Positions 8,790-19,619 of a stretch of DNA of 64,000 bases are shown in pieces. Source of the DNA: Callorhinus ursinus (lineage: Eukaryota; Chordata; Mammalia; Carnivora; Otariidae); the NCBI RefSeq assembly GCF_003265705.1, contig NW_020312966.1, positions 20,201,090 through 20,265,089 on the forward strand, written 5' to 3'. The number at the start of each line of letters is the position of its first letter. Position 1 is the first letter of the stretch. The notes beneath the pieces were generated by a model. It was not told the DNA's origin. It saw nothing but the letters and a program-made list of their open reading frames with translations, and searched no databases. Position numbers and translations under genes: made by a program.

Positions 8790-9998
8790 TCTTGGTTTGT
8801 GAATATCACTTCTCACTAAAAAGAACCACGACTTATTGAAGAATTGGCGGATTCTGAGGGGCAGCAAAAGTGCAAGATGAGCCTGGAGAATCTTGTGATT
8901 CCAAAAAATAAGAAAGTGTTTTAAAAAAAAAAAGCAGTCTTGTTAAAAGAACACAGAAGCCACCCCAAAGTCCAAGGGCCAAATCTGGGATAATTGGAGC
9001 ATCACAATAATGGTAGTAATGGATGATAAGCCGTAGAATAAAATAGACATCTATGAGTTCATATTAATATAAATAAATAATTGAGCAGATAAATAAATGA
9101 TGGGAAGGAACAGCTCATCTAATAATAAAAGTAGAAGGAATGATGGAAATGGAAAATTATCATTTGGCAAACACCACAGTAATAACTGTTGCTTACAAGA
9201 ATCATTAAGGGCTACTAAAATTAGTGGATGAATGGATGCTGAGAAACAAGATACTTATATACTCTCAAAGTATCTTCACAGAAGGCACTTACTAATAACA
9301 AAGGGGAGGATAGTAACTTTCCACTGGAGAGGTCTAATGTTCAAAGTGCAACATTGGTAGTGAGGCATTCCAACATCATGTGCCTCTTTGATTGTGATGG
9401 GCTGAAAGGGGCACGGTATCGATAATTTGTATAGTTGTACTGCCAATATTTCATACCTGAATTTAGTCATGAGGGAACATCAGACCAACTCAAATTGAGG
9501 GACATTTTACAAAATAATTGATCAGTATTCCTCAAAAGTGTCAAGATAAAAAAAAACAACCACAAAGCACAAGGAAGTGTCCCAGACTGGGACAGTTAAG
9601 AGTATCATGTCAATGTTAATTTCTTGGTGTTGATTGTTGTACTTCTGTTATATAAAATGTTAACATCTGGGGAAGCTGGGTGAAGGTTATGCATAAATTC
9701 ACTGTACTATTTTTTGCAACTCTATTTTTTTTTTAAAGATTTTATTTATTTATTTATTTGACAGAGAGAGAGACAGTGAGAGAGGGAACACAAGCGGGGG
9801 GAGTGGGAGAGGGAGAAGCAGACTCCCCATCAAGCAGGGAGCCCGATGTGGGGCTCAATCCCAGGACCCTGGGATCATGACCTGAGCCGAAGGCAGCCGC
9901 TTAATGACTGACCCACCCAGGCGCCCCTATTTTTTGCAACTTTAAAAAACTTTGAAATTATTTCAAAATAAAAAATGATAATAAAAGGTAAAAAAAAA
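8790..9998 (+). mobile_element. Old L1M 3' UTR inserted in the L2
   Basis: The terminal part ctgtactattttttgcaact...ttgaaattatttcaaaataaaaa followed by an A-run is the 3' end of old mammalian L1 (L1M/L1ME type). Upstream text (catctatgagttcatattaatataaataa..., atcatttggcaaacaccacag) fits its 3' UTR. It splits the L2 whose halves are at 8060-8768 and 10010-10790. The left boundary is approximate. Confidence 0.65.
9722..9926 (-). mobile_element. Carnivore SINE with perfect TSD in L1M
   Basis: Complete copy with (tatt)n tail and gcgcccc head complement. The 15-nt duplication ctattttttgcaact at 9707-9721 and 9927-9941 is itself L1M sequence, so the SINE is younger than that L1. Confidence 0.95.
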
Positions 9999-10009
9999 AA
10001 AAACTTCAA

Positions 10010-10790
10010 ACAAACCCTGAATTCCTGATCTCCCCCTTCAGTAATTAATTCCAAATTATGGTAATTTTATTCTTCTTGTAGTCGAGGCCAAAAACTTGGG
10101 AATCATCCTTTATTTCTCTTTTTTTCCCCTCATACTCTAGATCCAACCTACAGGGAATTCTATGGGCTGTGTCCTCAAATGTGTCCAGAATCTAACTACT
10201 TATCACCTCTGCTGCTACCTGGCTAGTCCAGGACAGCATCTGCCCTCCCCTGGATTATTAGTTATCTCCAATTTATGTCCTTGAGCCACTCCTCTCTTCA
10301 TAACCCTCTAATGGCTCCCATTTCATTTAGAGGAAAAGCCAGAGTTCTGACTATGGCCCATAAAGCTGTACATGATCTGGTTTCATTGACTCTTTGACCT
10401 CCTTTCTTATTACTCATGCATTCACATACTCACTCCATTCAAACCACTCTAATCTTCCTGCTATCTCTTGAACACACCAGGTGTTAGAGCCTTTAGAGCC
10501 TTTCCACTGGCAGGTCCCTTTCCCCTTTACACTCTTCTTGGCTAACCTCCTCATCTTCTTCAAGTCTTTGTTTAAACATCTTTTTCTCAATTAGCCTACT
10601 CTGACCACCATCTTTAAGAATTGCAGGACTTCACTCTTGGTTATCCTTACTCTGCTATGAACTTTTGGCCATTTTTATCACCTTTGAACATATGATTTTT
10701 ATTTATCTCATATTTACTGTGTATCATCTATCTCTACTTGCTAGCATGTAAACTCTTAAGAGGGCAGAAATTGTGTCTGTTTTTTTTTTT
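10010..10790 (+). mobile_element. L2 (LINE2) fragment, right half
   Basis: Resumes with gaattcctgatctccccc, then ggaatcatcctttatttctc, ataaagctgtacatgatctgg, tctgaccaccatctttaag and agcatgtaaactcttaagagggcagaaattgtgtctg, the usual order toward the L2 3' end. Confidence 0.7.
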
Positions 10791-11019
10791 TCTAGTCTGA
10801 GAATTTCAGGTACACTATATACACTGCAAATCTATTATTCTATGACTTAATAAGTTTATTATATATTGAGTTATATATTACTGAAAGACAGAAAAAACAT
10901 CCTATGTCTCCCACAGACACAAGTAATCAGGGAGTTAGACAACAGATATAAATTATCTTTTTTTGTTGTTTGTTTTAAATCAAGAGAATATGTAAAACCA
11001 AGAAGTTTAGCTAGTACTC

Positions 11020-11410
11020 TTTCAGTTGCAACTGAAAGAAACCCACTCAAGTTAGCTTAAGAAATAAAAAGGGGGAGTTTACCTATTCATGAAACTAAAT
11101 AGCTCAGAAGTAAACCTCGCTTCAAGCAAGCTGGATGTAGGGGGGTTGATAGTTGTCCTCAGAACTTACTGATTTATTCCTTCATCATTCAGATCTACTT
11201 TCCTGTGAAATAGCTTGGGCCCCAGGCAGGTGTTCTCCACCTGGTAGTTTTAGAAGCTTCTGGCTGCAGGTTCTCCTGGTGGACAGAGCCCGGAAATCAC
11301 CCTGGCCTAGCGTGGGTTACCTGCCCTGAGGCAAGGGGAGGTGGGCCTCTCAGTGCTTTGGCCTGGCCCACAGGCACAGCCCCCAAACCACTCATACTGA
11401 GAGTGGAAGA
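11020..11410 (+). repeat. Unnamed ancient interspersed repeat, copy 1
   Basis: Shares its layout with 28480-28960: aaacccactcaagttagcttaagaaataaaaagggg at the start, a clinical-style GC-rich middle, and tggcctggcccacaggcac near the end. I cannot assign a family name. Confidence 0.4.
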
Positions 11411-11957
11411 ATCAAAACAGAAAATTAATTACAGGATTGAGCCAAATCTATTTGTGCAAACCGACAGAATAGAAAAAGCTGCTATTATTGCAAGTATAGT
11501 GCTCTGACCCCTAGTGGTTAGATGACACGGAGAAAATTAAGCATTCATTCAAAAGCCCTCAGCAGGTTAATATATTTCACAACATGTTTTATATAATCTT
11601 TTTTCAGTTTACTTAAGAATATCAGTGTCTTTCCTTTTTATTCTCCCCATTGAAGTCTTCACCTATTTGGGGCAAAGTTTCTTTTGACATACTTTCAACT
11701 ATCACCATCTTTCTCCTTGGGTTTGTATTTAGATACTGTGATAATGTCCTAAGTTATTTCCTGATCTTCAATTCTTTATGAAAACCAACACCTGAAAAGC
11801 CTTCCTAAAAAGCTGCTTTAGTTGTATAGTTTCCAGCTGGGGAGTTTACTCTGACAATCAGATCCAACCAAAAACCCTGGTCTAGCATCAATTTTCATGT
11901 GCTCCCTTCATGCTGTTTGCTTATGAAATTACAGTTAGCTTTGAAGCTATCACAAAT
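11410..11957. other. Intergenic, nothing recognised
   Basis: AT-rich sequence without a supported gene, repeat family or regulatory site. Confidence 0.4.
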
Positions 11958-11971
11958 AACAATACGTTCAC

Positions 11972-12175
11972 ATGGTGGCTCCCGGGTGGCTCAGTGGTTA
12001 AGCGTCTGCCTTCAGCTCAGGTCATGATCCCAGGGTCCTGGGATTGAGCACCGCATCGGGCTCCCTGCTCTGCGAGAAGCCTGCTTCTCCCTCTCCCACT
12101 CCCCCTGCTTGTGTTCCCTCTCTTGCTGTTTCTCTCTCTCTGTCAAACAAATAAACAAAATTTAAAAAACAAAAA
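11972..12175 (+). mobile_element. Carnivore SINE with perfect TSD
   Basis: Head ggctcccgggtggctcagtggttaagc, tail gtcaaacaaataaacaaaat. TSD aacaatacgttcac at 11958-11971 and 12176-12189. Confidence 0.95.
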
Positions 12176-12189
12176 AACAATACGTTCAC

Positions 12190-12755
12190 GTAGTATGTGT
12201 TGACCTGCTGAACTTTAAAAATTGAGAACACTCATACTTTTCTGATCTCATATGAGAAATAGATTAATACATTTTAAATTTCATTCTACTAAACTTACCT
12301 AATATTCTACACAGAAATTTCATTATACTCCTTAGCATTTTTCAAGGGTGAATTAAGTGCATGATTTATTTCTCGTAAAAAAGACATCGATTGGTACAAA
12401 TTTATAAGTATACTAACTAAAGGCTAAGATTATAAGCTAAAACTAAAATATATGTGCATAAATGTTTATAATCTTCATGTTTCATTCTTTCTTTGTTGGT
12501 TAGTGGCCGAGATAATAAGAATTCGAACTTCATTATTGTCTACATTTTCTCTTCAATTTTCACTATAAAGACAAACATAAAAAATGGAGTCAATCATTCT
12601 GAAGGCTTATAGATTTTATTACACATTTCTCTTATTTTTGTTTTTTTCTCTCCAATGTTTTTCTCTATGTGAATATTTGCATTTTTAATGATAGTACACA
12701 GTTTGTTTCTTTTGAAGTATTCATATAAAATTGCTAAAAAAGACCAGAGTAGGAC
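12190..12755. other. Intergenic, nothing recognised
   Basis: AT-rich, with no gene or repeat family that I can support. Confidence 0.4.
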
Positions 12756-12759
12756 TACC

Positions 12760-13145
12760 TAACCTTCAGTTTCCTTCTCTGTAAAAAGAGGATAAGAGAT
12801 GTTTGCCTGGGTGGTGCAGTTGGTTAAGTGGCTGACTTTTGGTTTCCGCTCAAGTCACGATCTCAGGGTTGTGAGATCAAGCCGTGCATCGGGCTCCGTG
12901 TGCTCAGCTCGGAGTCTGCTTGAGTTTTTCTCTCCCTGTGCTCCTTACCCCCATGCTCTCTCTCTCCCCAATAAATAAAAAAATCTTTAAAAGGAGGATA
13001 AAATAATATTAATAATAGTACTACTAATTTATAGGATTATTTATAGAGTTATTATGATGGATCCATTTGATAATTCACATGGAGGGCTTACTGTTGTTAC
13101 TGGCACACACTTATAAGTTCTCAAAAATCTTTACTATTATTTTAT
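12760..13145 (+). mobile_element. MIR element split by a SINE
   Basis: Left part ccttcagtttccttctctgtaaaaagaggataa, right part gaggataaaataatattaataatag...ttatagagttattatgat...actggcacacacttataagttctc. This is the MIR core order (cctcagtttcctcatctgtaaaatgg ... ggcacatagtaagtgctc). Confidence 0.65.
12799..12987 (+). mobile_element. Carnivore SINE inside MIR
   Basis: Head gcctgggtggtgcagttggttaag, tail ctccccaataaataaaaaaatc. Near-perfect TSD aaa(a)agaggataag at about 12784-12796 and aaaaggaggataa at 12988-13000. Confidence 0.85.
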
Positions 13146-13334
13146 ACATTCACTTGCATTTTTAGTGTGTCTCTATACACATAAACTGGTTTGTCTGCCA
13201 CCAAACATTTATAAAGCATTTAATATTATATTTGTGGGCTGAAGGAACAATAACAAGATAGAGTGTCTATTCGTACGAAGTTTACAATCTAATTGAGAAT
13301 CAAAGCATAGAAATTTAAAATTTATAAACAAAAT

Positions 13335-13728
13335 GCGATATATACATATAATGGAATATTGTTCAGCTGTAAAAAAGGAAGTTCTGACACATGCAACTAC
13401 ATCAACATGGTTGAAGATATTATGCCAAGAGAAATAAGCTAGTTACAAAAGGACAAATATTGTATGCTTCCACTTATATGAGGTACCTAGAGTGATCAAA
13501 TTCACATGCTCAGAAAGCAGAACTATGGTTGCCAGCAGTGGGGGGAAGAAGGAAAGGGGAGTTACTGAGTGAGTACAGATTAGTTTGGGGGGATGAAAAA
13601 ATTCTGGCAATTGATGGTGGTATGGATACATGAAAATGTGAATGTAATCAATGTTACTGAATTGTACATTTAAAAATGGCAAAAATGGTAAATTTTATGT
13701 TATATATATCTCACCAAAAAAAGATTTA
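13335..13728 (+). mobile_element. L1M 3' end
   Basis: Reads atatacatataatggaatattgttcagctgtaaaaaagg and ends gaattgtacatttaaaaatggcaaaaatggtaaattttatgttatatatatctcacc, the 3' terminus of mid-age mammalian L1s in sense orientation. Confidence 0.75.
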
Positions 13729-13799
13729 AAGTCTAAATATTAACATAAAGGAAAATCAGAGTTCGATACTACAAAATAATAGATAAACCAGTAAATTAT

Positions 13800-14260
13800 A
13801 AATTATCAAGTGCCATTTTAATTTTATTTATAAAATGAATCTTTATTTTTTGAATAAGTAGTACATAGGCTCAGTACAAAAATAACAGTTACAAAAGGGC
13901 ATAGAGGGAAAAGTAAACCTGTAGCCAATGTATATATTTACATATATATATATTTTCCATAACTATACCAATACACTGTAAACACTACATTGCAACTTCC
14001 TTTTTCCACTTAAGAATGTCTTGGGTAGTACATTAAAAGCAACCTTATTCTTTCTTAAGAGCTGTATAGATACCATAAATATATTTAACCATTCCCTATT
14101 GAGAAGCCAGAGAGGGTTTCAGTATTTTGTTATTACAAGCAACATTTCAAAGAATAACCTGGCACATACGTCATTTGGCATATCTGTGAACATTTCTGTA
14201 AGATAAATTCCTAGAGGTAGGGTCACTGAATTTTCAAATGATTCATATTAAAAGGGTCCC
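13800..14260 (-). mobile_element. Old L1 fragment, antisense
   Basis: Contains ttaaccattccctattgag...tttcagtattttgttattacaagcaac...aagataaattcctagaggtagggtcactg, the antisense of an old L1 3' region. A related piece lies at 18790-18920. Confidence 0.6.
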
Positions 14261-14299
14261 CCCTTTCCATTTCCCCATTCCTCACAGTCAACAATTCCA

Positions 14300-14833
14300 T
14301 TTAGGTTTTCAATATTTATTCATGCTTGAAGTTTTGTCCTCCAACCCAACCTCCTGAAAGAATCATCTGCTCAGACACTTTCATGCTACCTAATACATCC
14401 AAGATTATGTCTGATCTAATGTCTATTTTAGCAAACAAGGCTCACCTTCATGTGGTCCCTGCATTTTGCCTCTCTAGCCTTCTCAACCATCACCCCCCTT
14501 TACTCTTTTTGCTTTTATAATATACAAGAGTTTATACTTCAGGCCTCCATACATTTGCTCTTACTATCTCCCTGCCTGGAATACCTTCCTCCATTGCTCT
14601 TACTTCCCCCATGGGGAGTCTTGACCCCCTTATGTAGAAGGAGAAATCTCCCCTTTGTGCTCCACAGTCCCTGTGCATTCATCTTCCACAACGATTGCTC
14701 TTTTCTACCGAAACTATAACCTGGAAATATCCTTCAGGTAGGGAGTTGTCTTTTTTTCCCCTTTCTAGCTCTAGCATCCAGCATCATGCTTGAGGTCAAG
14801 TGATGTGTACTCAGTAAAATTTCTTTAAGTGAA
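14300..14833 (+). mobile_element. L2 3' end fragment
   Basis: Order of words as in L2: tcaggcctccatacatttgctcttactatctccctgcctggaataccttcc, then gtagggagttgtc, then ctctagcatccagcatcatgcttgaggtc. The sense orientation points right. Confidence 0.6.
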
Positions 14834-14845
14834 ATCGACTAGATC

Positions 14846-14933
14846 TTGGCAGGAAAGGGAGGGGGTCAGTCACTTCATTTAAGGTATGCTTGGCAGGGAA
14901 AGGGAGGGAGTCAGTCACTTCATTAAGGTATGC
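14846..14933. repeat. 44-bp tandem duplication, two copies
   Basis: Unit ttggcagg(g)aaagggaggg(g/a)gtcagtcacttcatt...aaggtatgc at 14846-14889 is repeated at 14890-14933 with a few differences. Confidence 0.95.
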
Positions 14934-15469
14934 TTATCTTCCATTAAGTGGAAGATTATATGCTAGGCAGTGGGATTACAGTGAAAGAGATGGGGCAACA
15001 TAAATGTACAATTCGAATTCAGCTGGGTGAGGACTGCAGTGGACTCTAGGTCACAGAAGGAATTGCACTAGGAATAAAGCTCACGATTTCTGTCTTCTTC
15101 ATGGCCAGTTGTCTTCATTTTTTAAAGTGGAGATGCTCTTTCAGTAAACAAGTTCAAGCACAGTGTCTTGGGTAAAAAAATAATAAAGTGAGAAAACACA
15201 TGGAAAGCAACTAGGTCAGAATCAGTATACTCCGTGAAAGTTCTTTCTGCTAAACTGCCTTACAGTTTATCTGCCTTCTAAGCATTAAAAAACAAAACAA
15301 AACAAAAATGCTTGGTGTTAAATGATCTGTACTGTTTAATCCAACTGTTTTTTTGTCCTTTTCTACTCTCTTCTCCAATGTGACCTCTTTTCACAAAAGA
15401 TTGAGGAAGAAAGTAAAATGTAATGAAAAGAGTAGGTTCTTTCAGAGTTGGGCAAAATTGAATTCAGCA

Positions 15470-15640
15470 CAGAGGACTGTCACAACTAGTATAGTAACTT
15501 TTTAGGCAAGTAAGTACACTCCCTGTTTCCTCTTTGATAAAATAATAATAATAATAAGTTGGGAGATAATGTTTATGTTAAGCGCTTAATATGGTGCCTG
15601 ACACATAGTAAGAGCTCAGCAGAAGATGGCTATTAATCGA
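15470..15640 (+). mobile_element. MIR element
   Basis: Contains aggcaagtaagtacactccctgtttcctctttgataaaat, (AAT)n at about 15540-15557 and gcgcttaatatggtgcctgacacatagtaagagctcag, in MIR order. Confidence 0.75.
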
Positions 15641-15739
15641 TTTTAAGAACCTGAGGTTTTGGTGTCTATTTTCACTCTTGCAAACAAAGGAATTCCAAGT
15701 GTAATCTCTACCAAAATAAGTTAGACCTGAACTCGCACT

Positions 15740-16130
15740 TTCAGCGATGATGCAATTTGACCTCCCCGGGCCACCGTCGCCGAGCATGCGCAAATAGACG
15801 TGGCGGGACGTATGTGTCATGGCGAGCTCCATCTGAAGTGTTTCCCGTATCCGCAGAACGGCGTGCGGTTCTCTCACTTCGAACTGGTATGTTATTTCCC
15901 GATCTCTGGGTAAGGGTGGCGGGTGGATCAGTGTGGAGCAGAGTGTGGCTAGAGCTTCTTTCATGGTGGAGCCTTGTTTCTCCAGTTTCGGTCTTTCTCG
16001 GGCCGTTTGCTGGTTTGTTTCGTAGTTGAAAGGGGACTTGCCAGCTGGGGTCGGGGGATTGGGAGGCGGGTAGCGCTGCCTGAAGTGAGGACAGAGTGGT
16101 TGGCGTTAGGTGCTGGAGGGCCGTAAGGAA
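15740..16130 (+). promoter_or_regulatory. CDKAL1: CDKAL1 promoter / small CpG island
   Basis: A local CpG- and GC-rich patch in otherwise AT-rich DNA, lying about 17 kb upstream of the first coding exon. Visible elements: gagcatgcgcaaat at 15782-15795, an NRF1-type GCATGCGC core; a CRE half-site-like agacgtgg at 15796-15803; and no TATA box. This is the usual form of a housekeeping promoter. The identity rests on position, strand and the downstream exon chain, not on an RNA match. Confidence 0.65.
15800..15909 (+). other. CDKAL1: CDKAL1 exon 1 (non-coding, approximate)
   Basis: Inferred first exon inside the CpG patch. Two good donors are present: ctctgg|gtaagg, cutting after 15909, and gaactg|gtatgt, cutting after 15886. 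Which is used, and where transcription starts, cannot be read from the sequence; the left boundary here is a guess. Short ATG-led frames occur at 15786 (3 codons), 15812 and 15819 (5 codons). Confidence 0.5.
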
Positions 16131-16700
16131 TATTTAAGGGACCTCGTTCCTTATTGTCAAATCTCACTCCATTTGTTCTCCCACTTTCTGTGCTGAATTT
16201 GTGGGATGGGACAAGGCTTTCGCAGTTATGTAGCTTTCACAGACTTGTATTTCAAGGATTTAAACAGAAGTTGGCTAGAAGGGCCAATGTCTTGTGGTTT
16301 TTCACTTTTGTTCCCTTTTACTTATAAAACCTCTCTCTGAATCTCGGGACGACACGTGTTTTTCTGGTGAAAGGAGATCTGTATACCCACCTCATTGCCT
16401 AGTTTCCGTTTTGTAGTTGGTATTTACTCGAGTAACGCAGACGTGTTGTAGTGCTGGGTCCCGGGTAGTGTTCATTACTGTGGCCAGACGCTCGATCACC
16501 ATCACGGCAAATAATGGAGGATGTAAACGCGCCTGACCCGATCAGTAAGAAGTTGGAGTAGTACGGAACATTATTCACCTTGCTCCATAAAGCAGTCTTT
16601 TAAGAAGTCTAATCCCGTTTAGCTAGTTTTAAAGAGTTCTTACTGTGGGTTTGTGAACTTGTTGGGAGCTCGCTTTTTCTAATCAGTTTTTATTTTCCAG
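15910..16700 (+). other. CDKAL1: CDKAL1 intron 1 (inferred)
   Basis: About 0.8 kb between the inferred exons 1 and 2, CpG-rich at its left end. It contains gacacgtgt (an E-box CACGTG, 16350-16358). No transposon is recognised. Confidence 0.45.
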
Positions 16701-16739
16701 ACTTTCCAGAGGATTTGAGACTAATTGCAGATAATCAAG
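16701..16739 (+). other. CDKAL1: CDKAL1 exon 2 (non-coding, 39 nt)
   Basis: A strong acceptor tttttattttccag ends at 16700 and a donor aatcaag|gtactc follows at 16740, enclosing 39 nt that start actttccagagg. Spliced to the 5' part of the coding exon, it supplies leader sequence ending in tagagaag before the ATG. I infer it from splice-site quality, small size, strand and position; it fits a CDKAL1 leader split over two non-coding exons. Confidence 0.55.
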
Positions 16740-16895
16740 GTACTCATTTATTTTCAAACCTTTTACGCTTGAGTGAAGTGTTAACACATTAGAAAGTTCA
16801 GAAAGGCAGCCTAGTTTCTTAGTAATGTTGCCACCATCATTCTGTGGAAATATCCTCTCCAGATCATGCTGTATCACTAAATCAATGAGACATTT

Positions 16896-17093
16896 TCTTT
16901 TTTTAAGATTTTATTTATTTACTTGAGAGAGAGAATGAGAGAGAGAGAGAGCACATGAGAGGGGGGAGGGTCAGAGGGAGAAGCAGACTCCCCGCTGAGC
17001 AGGGAGCCCGATGTGGGACTTGATCCCGGGACTCCAGGATCATGACCTGAGCCGAAGGCAGTCGCTTAACCAACTGAGCCACCCAGGCGCCCC
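16896..17093 (-). mobile_element. Carnivore SINE
   Basis: Complete copy of the tacttgagagagagaatgagag / cccgatgtgggacttgatcccgggactcc subtype with head complement ccacccaggcgcccc. TSD not obvious. Confidence 0.9.
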
Positions 17094-17339
17094 TATCATT
17101 CACTTTACTTTTTATCTACATTCAGCAGCACTGACCTTGTTGATCTCTTTGACATGTTCTCTTCCTTTGCCTTCTATCACCTACAGATTTTCTCCTTTTC
17201 AGGTTGGTGCTTCTTGGTCTCTCTTATAGGCTGGTTCTCTTCTATTTGGCAGTTAAATTTGGAGTTCCTCAGGCTTAGTTCTTAATCCTTTTTCTTTCTG
17301 GGTGGTCTAATCTACATCGTAGTCAATGCTGTTTTATTT

Positions 17340-17651
17340 GTTTATTATTTAATTAATTTTAGCCATCCTAGTGGGTGTGGAGTGGTATGTCATTGTGGTT
17401 TTGATTTGCATTTTCCTTGTAGTTAATGACGTTGACATCTTTTCGATGTGCTTTTTGGCCATTTGTATACCTTTGGAGAAATATGTATTCATATCTTGTC
17501 ATGTTTTACATTGGGTTATTTGTCTTTATTGTTGACTTGTGTAATTATTGCATTCTGATACTGGATGTTTATCAGACATGATTTGTAAATATTTTCTCCC
17601 ATTGTATGACTTGTCCTTTCACTTTCTTGATGGTGTCCTTTGAAACATAAA
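17340..17651 (-). mobile_element. Old L1 fragment, antisense
   Basis: Text ttagccatcctagtgggtgtggagtggtatgtcattgtggttttgatttgcattt, then tggccatttgtatacctttgg and ctggatgtttatcagacatgatttgtaaatattttctccc, the antisense of the L1 ORF2 end and 3' region. Confidence 0.8.
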
Positions 17652-17843
17652 TTTTTTTTTATTAAAGATTTTATTTGTCAGAGAGAGAGGGAGAGAGAGC
17701 GCATGTGCGAGAGCACACAAGCAAGGGGAGGAGCAGGCAGAGGGAGAAGCAGGCTCCCTGACTTGGGACTCGATCCTAGGACCCCAGGATCATGACCTGA
17801 GCGGAAGGCAGATGGTTAACCGACTGAGCCACCCAGGTGCCCC
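17652..17843 (-). mobile_element. Carnivore SINE
   Basis: Internally variable copy (gagagagcgcatgtgcgagagcacac; shortened middle 'ctccctgacttggg') with intact head complement. It interrupts or abuts the old L1 fragment. Confidence 0.9.
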
Positions 17844-18136
17844 TCAGTTGTTTATAATTTTCAAAAGCTCTTCAGGTGAATATAGTGAGCACTCAAGATT
17901 GAGAACCTCTGTCTGGGAGAATGGTGGATCTCAATCAGGGATGTTTAGTGGAATCAGCTGGGTAGGTTTTACGTTAATATCCTTAAATTCCACTCTTGGA
18001 GATTCTAATTCAGAATGGGACCTGGGCATTTGATACTATAAAAGCTCTCCTAATAAATCACGCCTGGAAGTAACACTACTGTAGGATGTTTCTTTTTTCA
18101 TCATTTTTAGTATCTCCCTTTTCACTGGTGATTTTT

Positions 18137-18329
18137 TGTTTTTTTTAAGATTTTATTTATTTATTTGACAGACACAGTGAGAGAAGGAACACAAGCACGG
18201 GGAGTGGGAGAGGGAGAAGCAGGCTTCCCGCTGAGCAGGGAGCCTGATGCGGGCCTCGTTCCCAGGATCCTGGGATCATGACCTGAGCTGAAGGCAGACG
18301 CTTAATGACTGAGCCACCCAGGCACCCCA
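18137..18329 (-). mobile_element. Carnivore SINE
   Basis: gacagacacagtgagagaaggaacacaagcacgg subtype. Imperfect TSD ttcactggtgattttt (18121) / ttcatgatgattttt (18330). Confidence 0.9.
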
Positions 18330-18551
18330 TTCATGATGATTTTTATTCCCTTTATCAAACTTGAATTCCTCTATCTTTTGAGAAAAAACTTTCATATGAT
18401 CCTATTGTTACCTTTAAATATTGTCTTGCTTTCTTTTTAGCCTCAAACTTTCATTTCATTATTACTCATTTATAAATGGCTGACGGCTAACAATTCCTTC
18501 TACCAGCTTGTTGGAAGTAAAAACTATTAATAGTGATGAGTGAGATTGTTT

Positions 18552-18715
18552 TTTGTTTTGGTTTTTAAAGATTTTATTTGACAGAGAGCGCACACAAGCA
18601 GGGGGAGCAGCAGGCTCCCTACTGAGCAGGGAGCCTGATGTGGGGCTCCATCCCAGGACCCTGGGATCATGACCTGAGCCGAAGGCAGTTAACCCACTGA
18701 GCCACTCAGGCGCCT
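18552..18715 (-). mobile_element. Carnivore SINE, internally shortened
   Basis: Short 164-nt copy with TSD gagtgagattgtttt (18537-18551) / gagtgaggttgtttt (18716-18730). Confidence 0.9.
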
Positions 18716-18789
18716 GGAGTGAGGTTGTTTTAATGTGCTTATGATATGCAGCCAGATTTACCATCCTCTGCTTTATATTCGTCTCCTTT

Positions 18790-18925
18790 GTTTCTCTAAG
18801 GTGAATTTCTAGAAATGGAATTGCTGGGTCAAAGGATACATATGTTTTAAAGTTTAATAGGTATTGCTAGAAAGCCTTCCAAAAAGGGTATACCAGTTTT
18901 ACCATACTTTGAGCCAGCAATAGGG
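18790..18925 (-). mobile_element. Old L1 fragment, antisense
   Basis: ttctagaaatggaattgctgggtcaaaggatacatatg...gtattgctagaaagccttccaaaaagggtataccagtttt, the common antisense 3'-region text of old L1s. Confidence 0.75.
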
Positions 18926-19619
18926 CTTGTCAGTCTTCTTTTTTCTTTTTTTTTTTAATCAGTGGGGTAGACAAAAAACTATTTATTGTTTAAACACTTG
19001 CTATTATTGTGCCTGAGCAGTATTTCCAGTGCTTATTGGCTATTTGTATTTCTTGAGTGCCAGTTTTTCCTTTGTCCCCTTTTTTCCTGGAATGTCTTTA
19101 TTTCTTAGCATTGCATTAGACTCTTAACATGGTTTGGGCTTTGCCAGTGAGGCAGAGCTATAGCTGGGGGAGCTTGGTGTTGAGCGAAGGCCTGGGTTCT
19201 AATTCTAGTTCTTTTGGTGTACAAATCCTTTTCTTTCTCTCGACACTGAGAGGCTTAGCAACGTTTTCTTCTTACCTGTGTGATACCGTATGTCTACTTC
19301 AGTGGACCCATCTCATCTTTCTTTCTCTGTTCTCTTTCCCTCCTTTGGATCCATACACAATGCTGTATAGGATGTCAAAAATGTGATTAAGAAATATGGC
19401 TTTTAATGTGTCCTTCAATTCAGAATCCTTCAGTTGTTCTTTAGTATCATTTGAAGGCACTACCTGGTCTTAGCCATTCTCACTCACCTTATTTCATGGA
19501 CTAATAGTGATAGAAGAAACTCCCAGGGTTATTAGGTATTTACTTCAACTTCACATCCAGTGTAAGAATTTCCTCCTCTATGTTATAGAAAGACTAGCTA
19601 AATTTACCTTAAGCATTTT

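Noticed and set aside
15578..15964. 128-codon - strand frame across the promoter
   Set aside because: It crosses a MIR and the CpG patch, has no recognisable domain, and is antisense to the inferred CDKAL1 exon 1.
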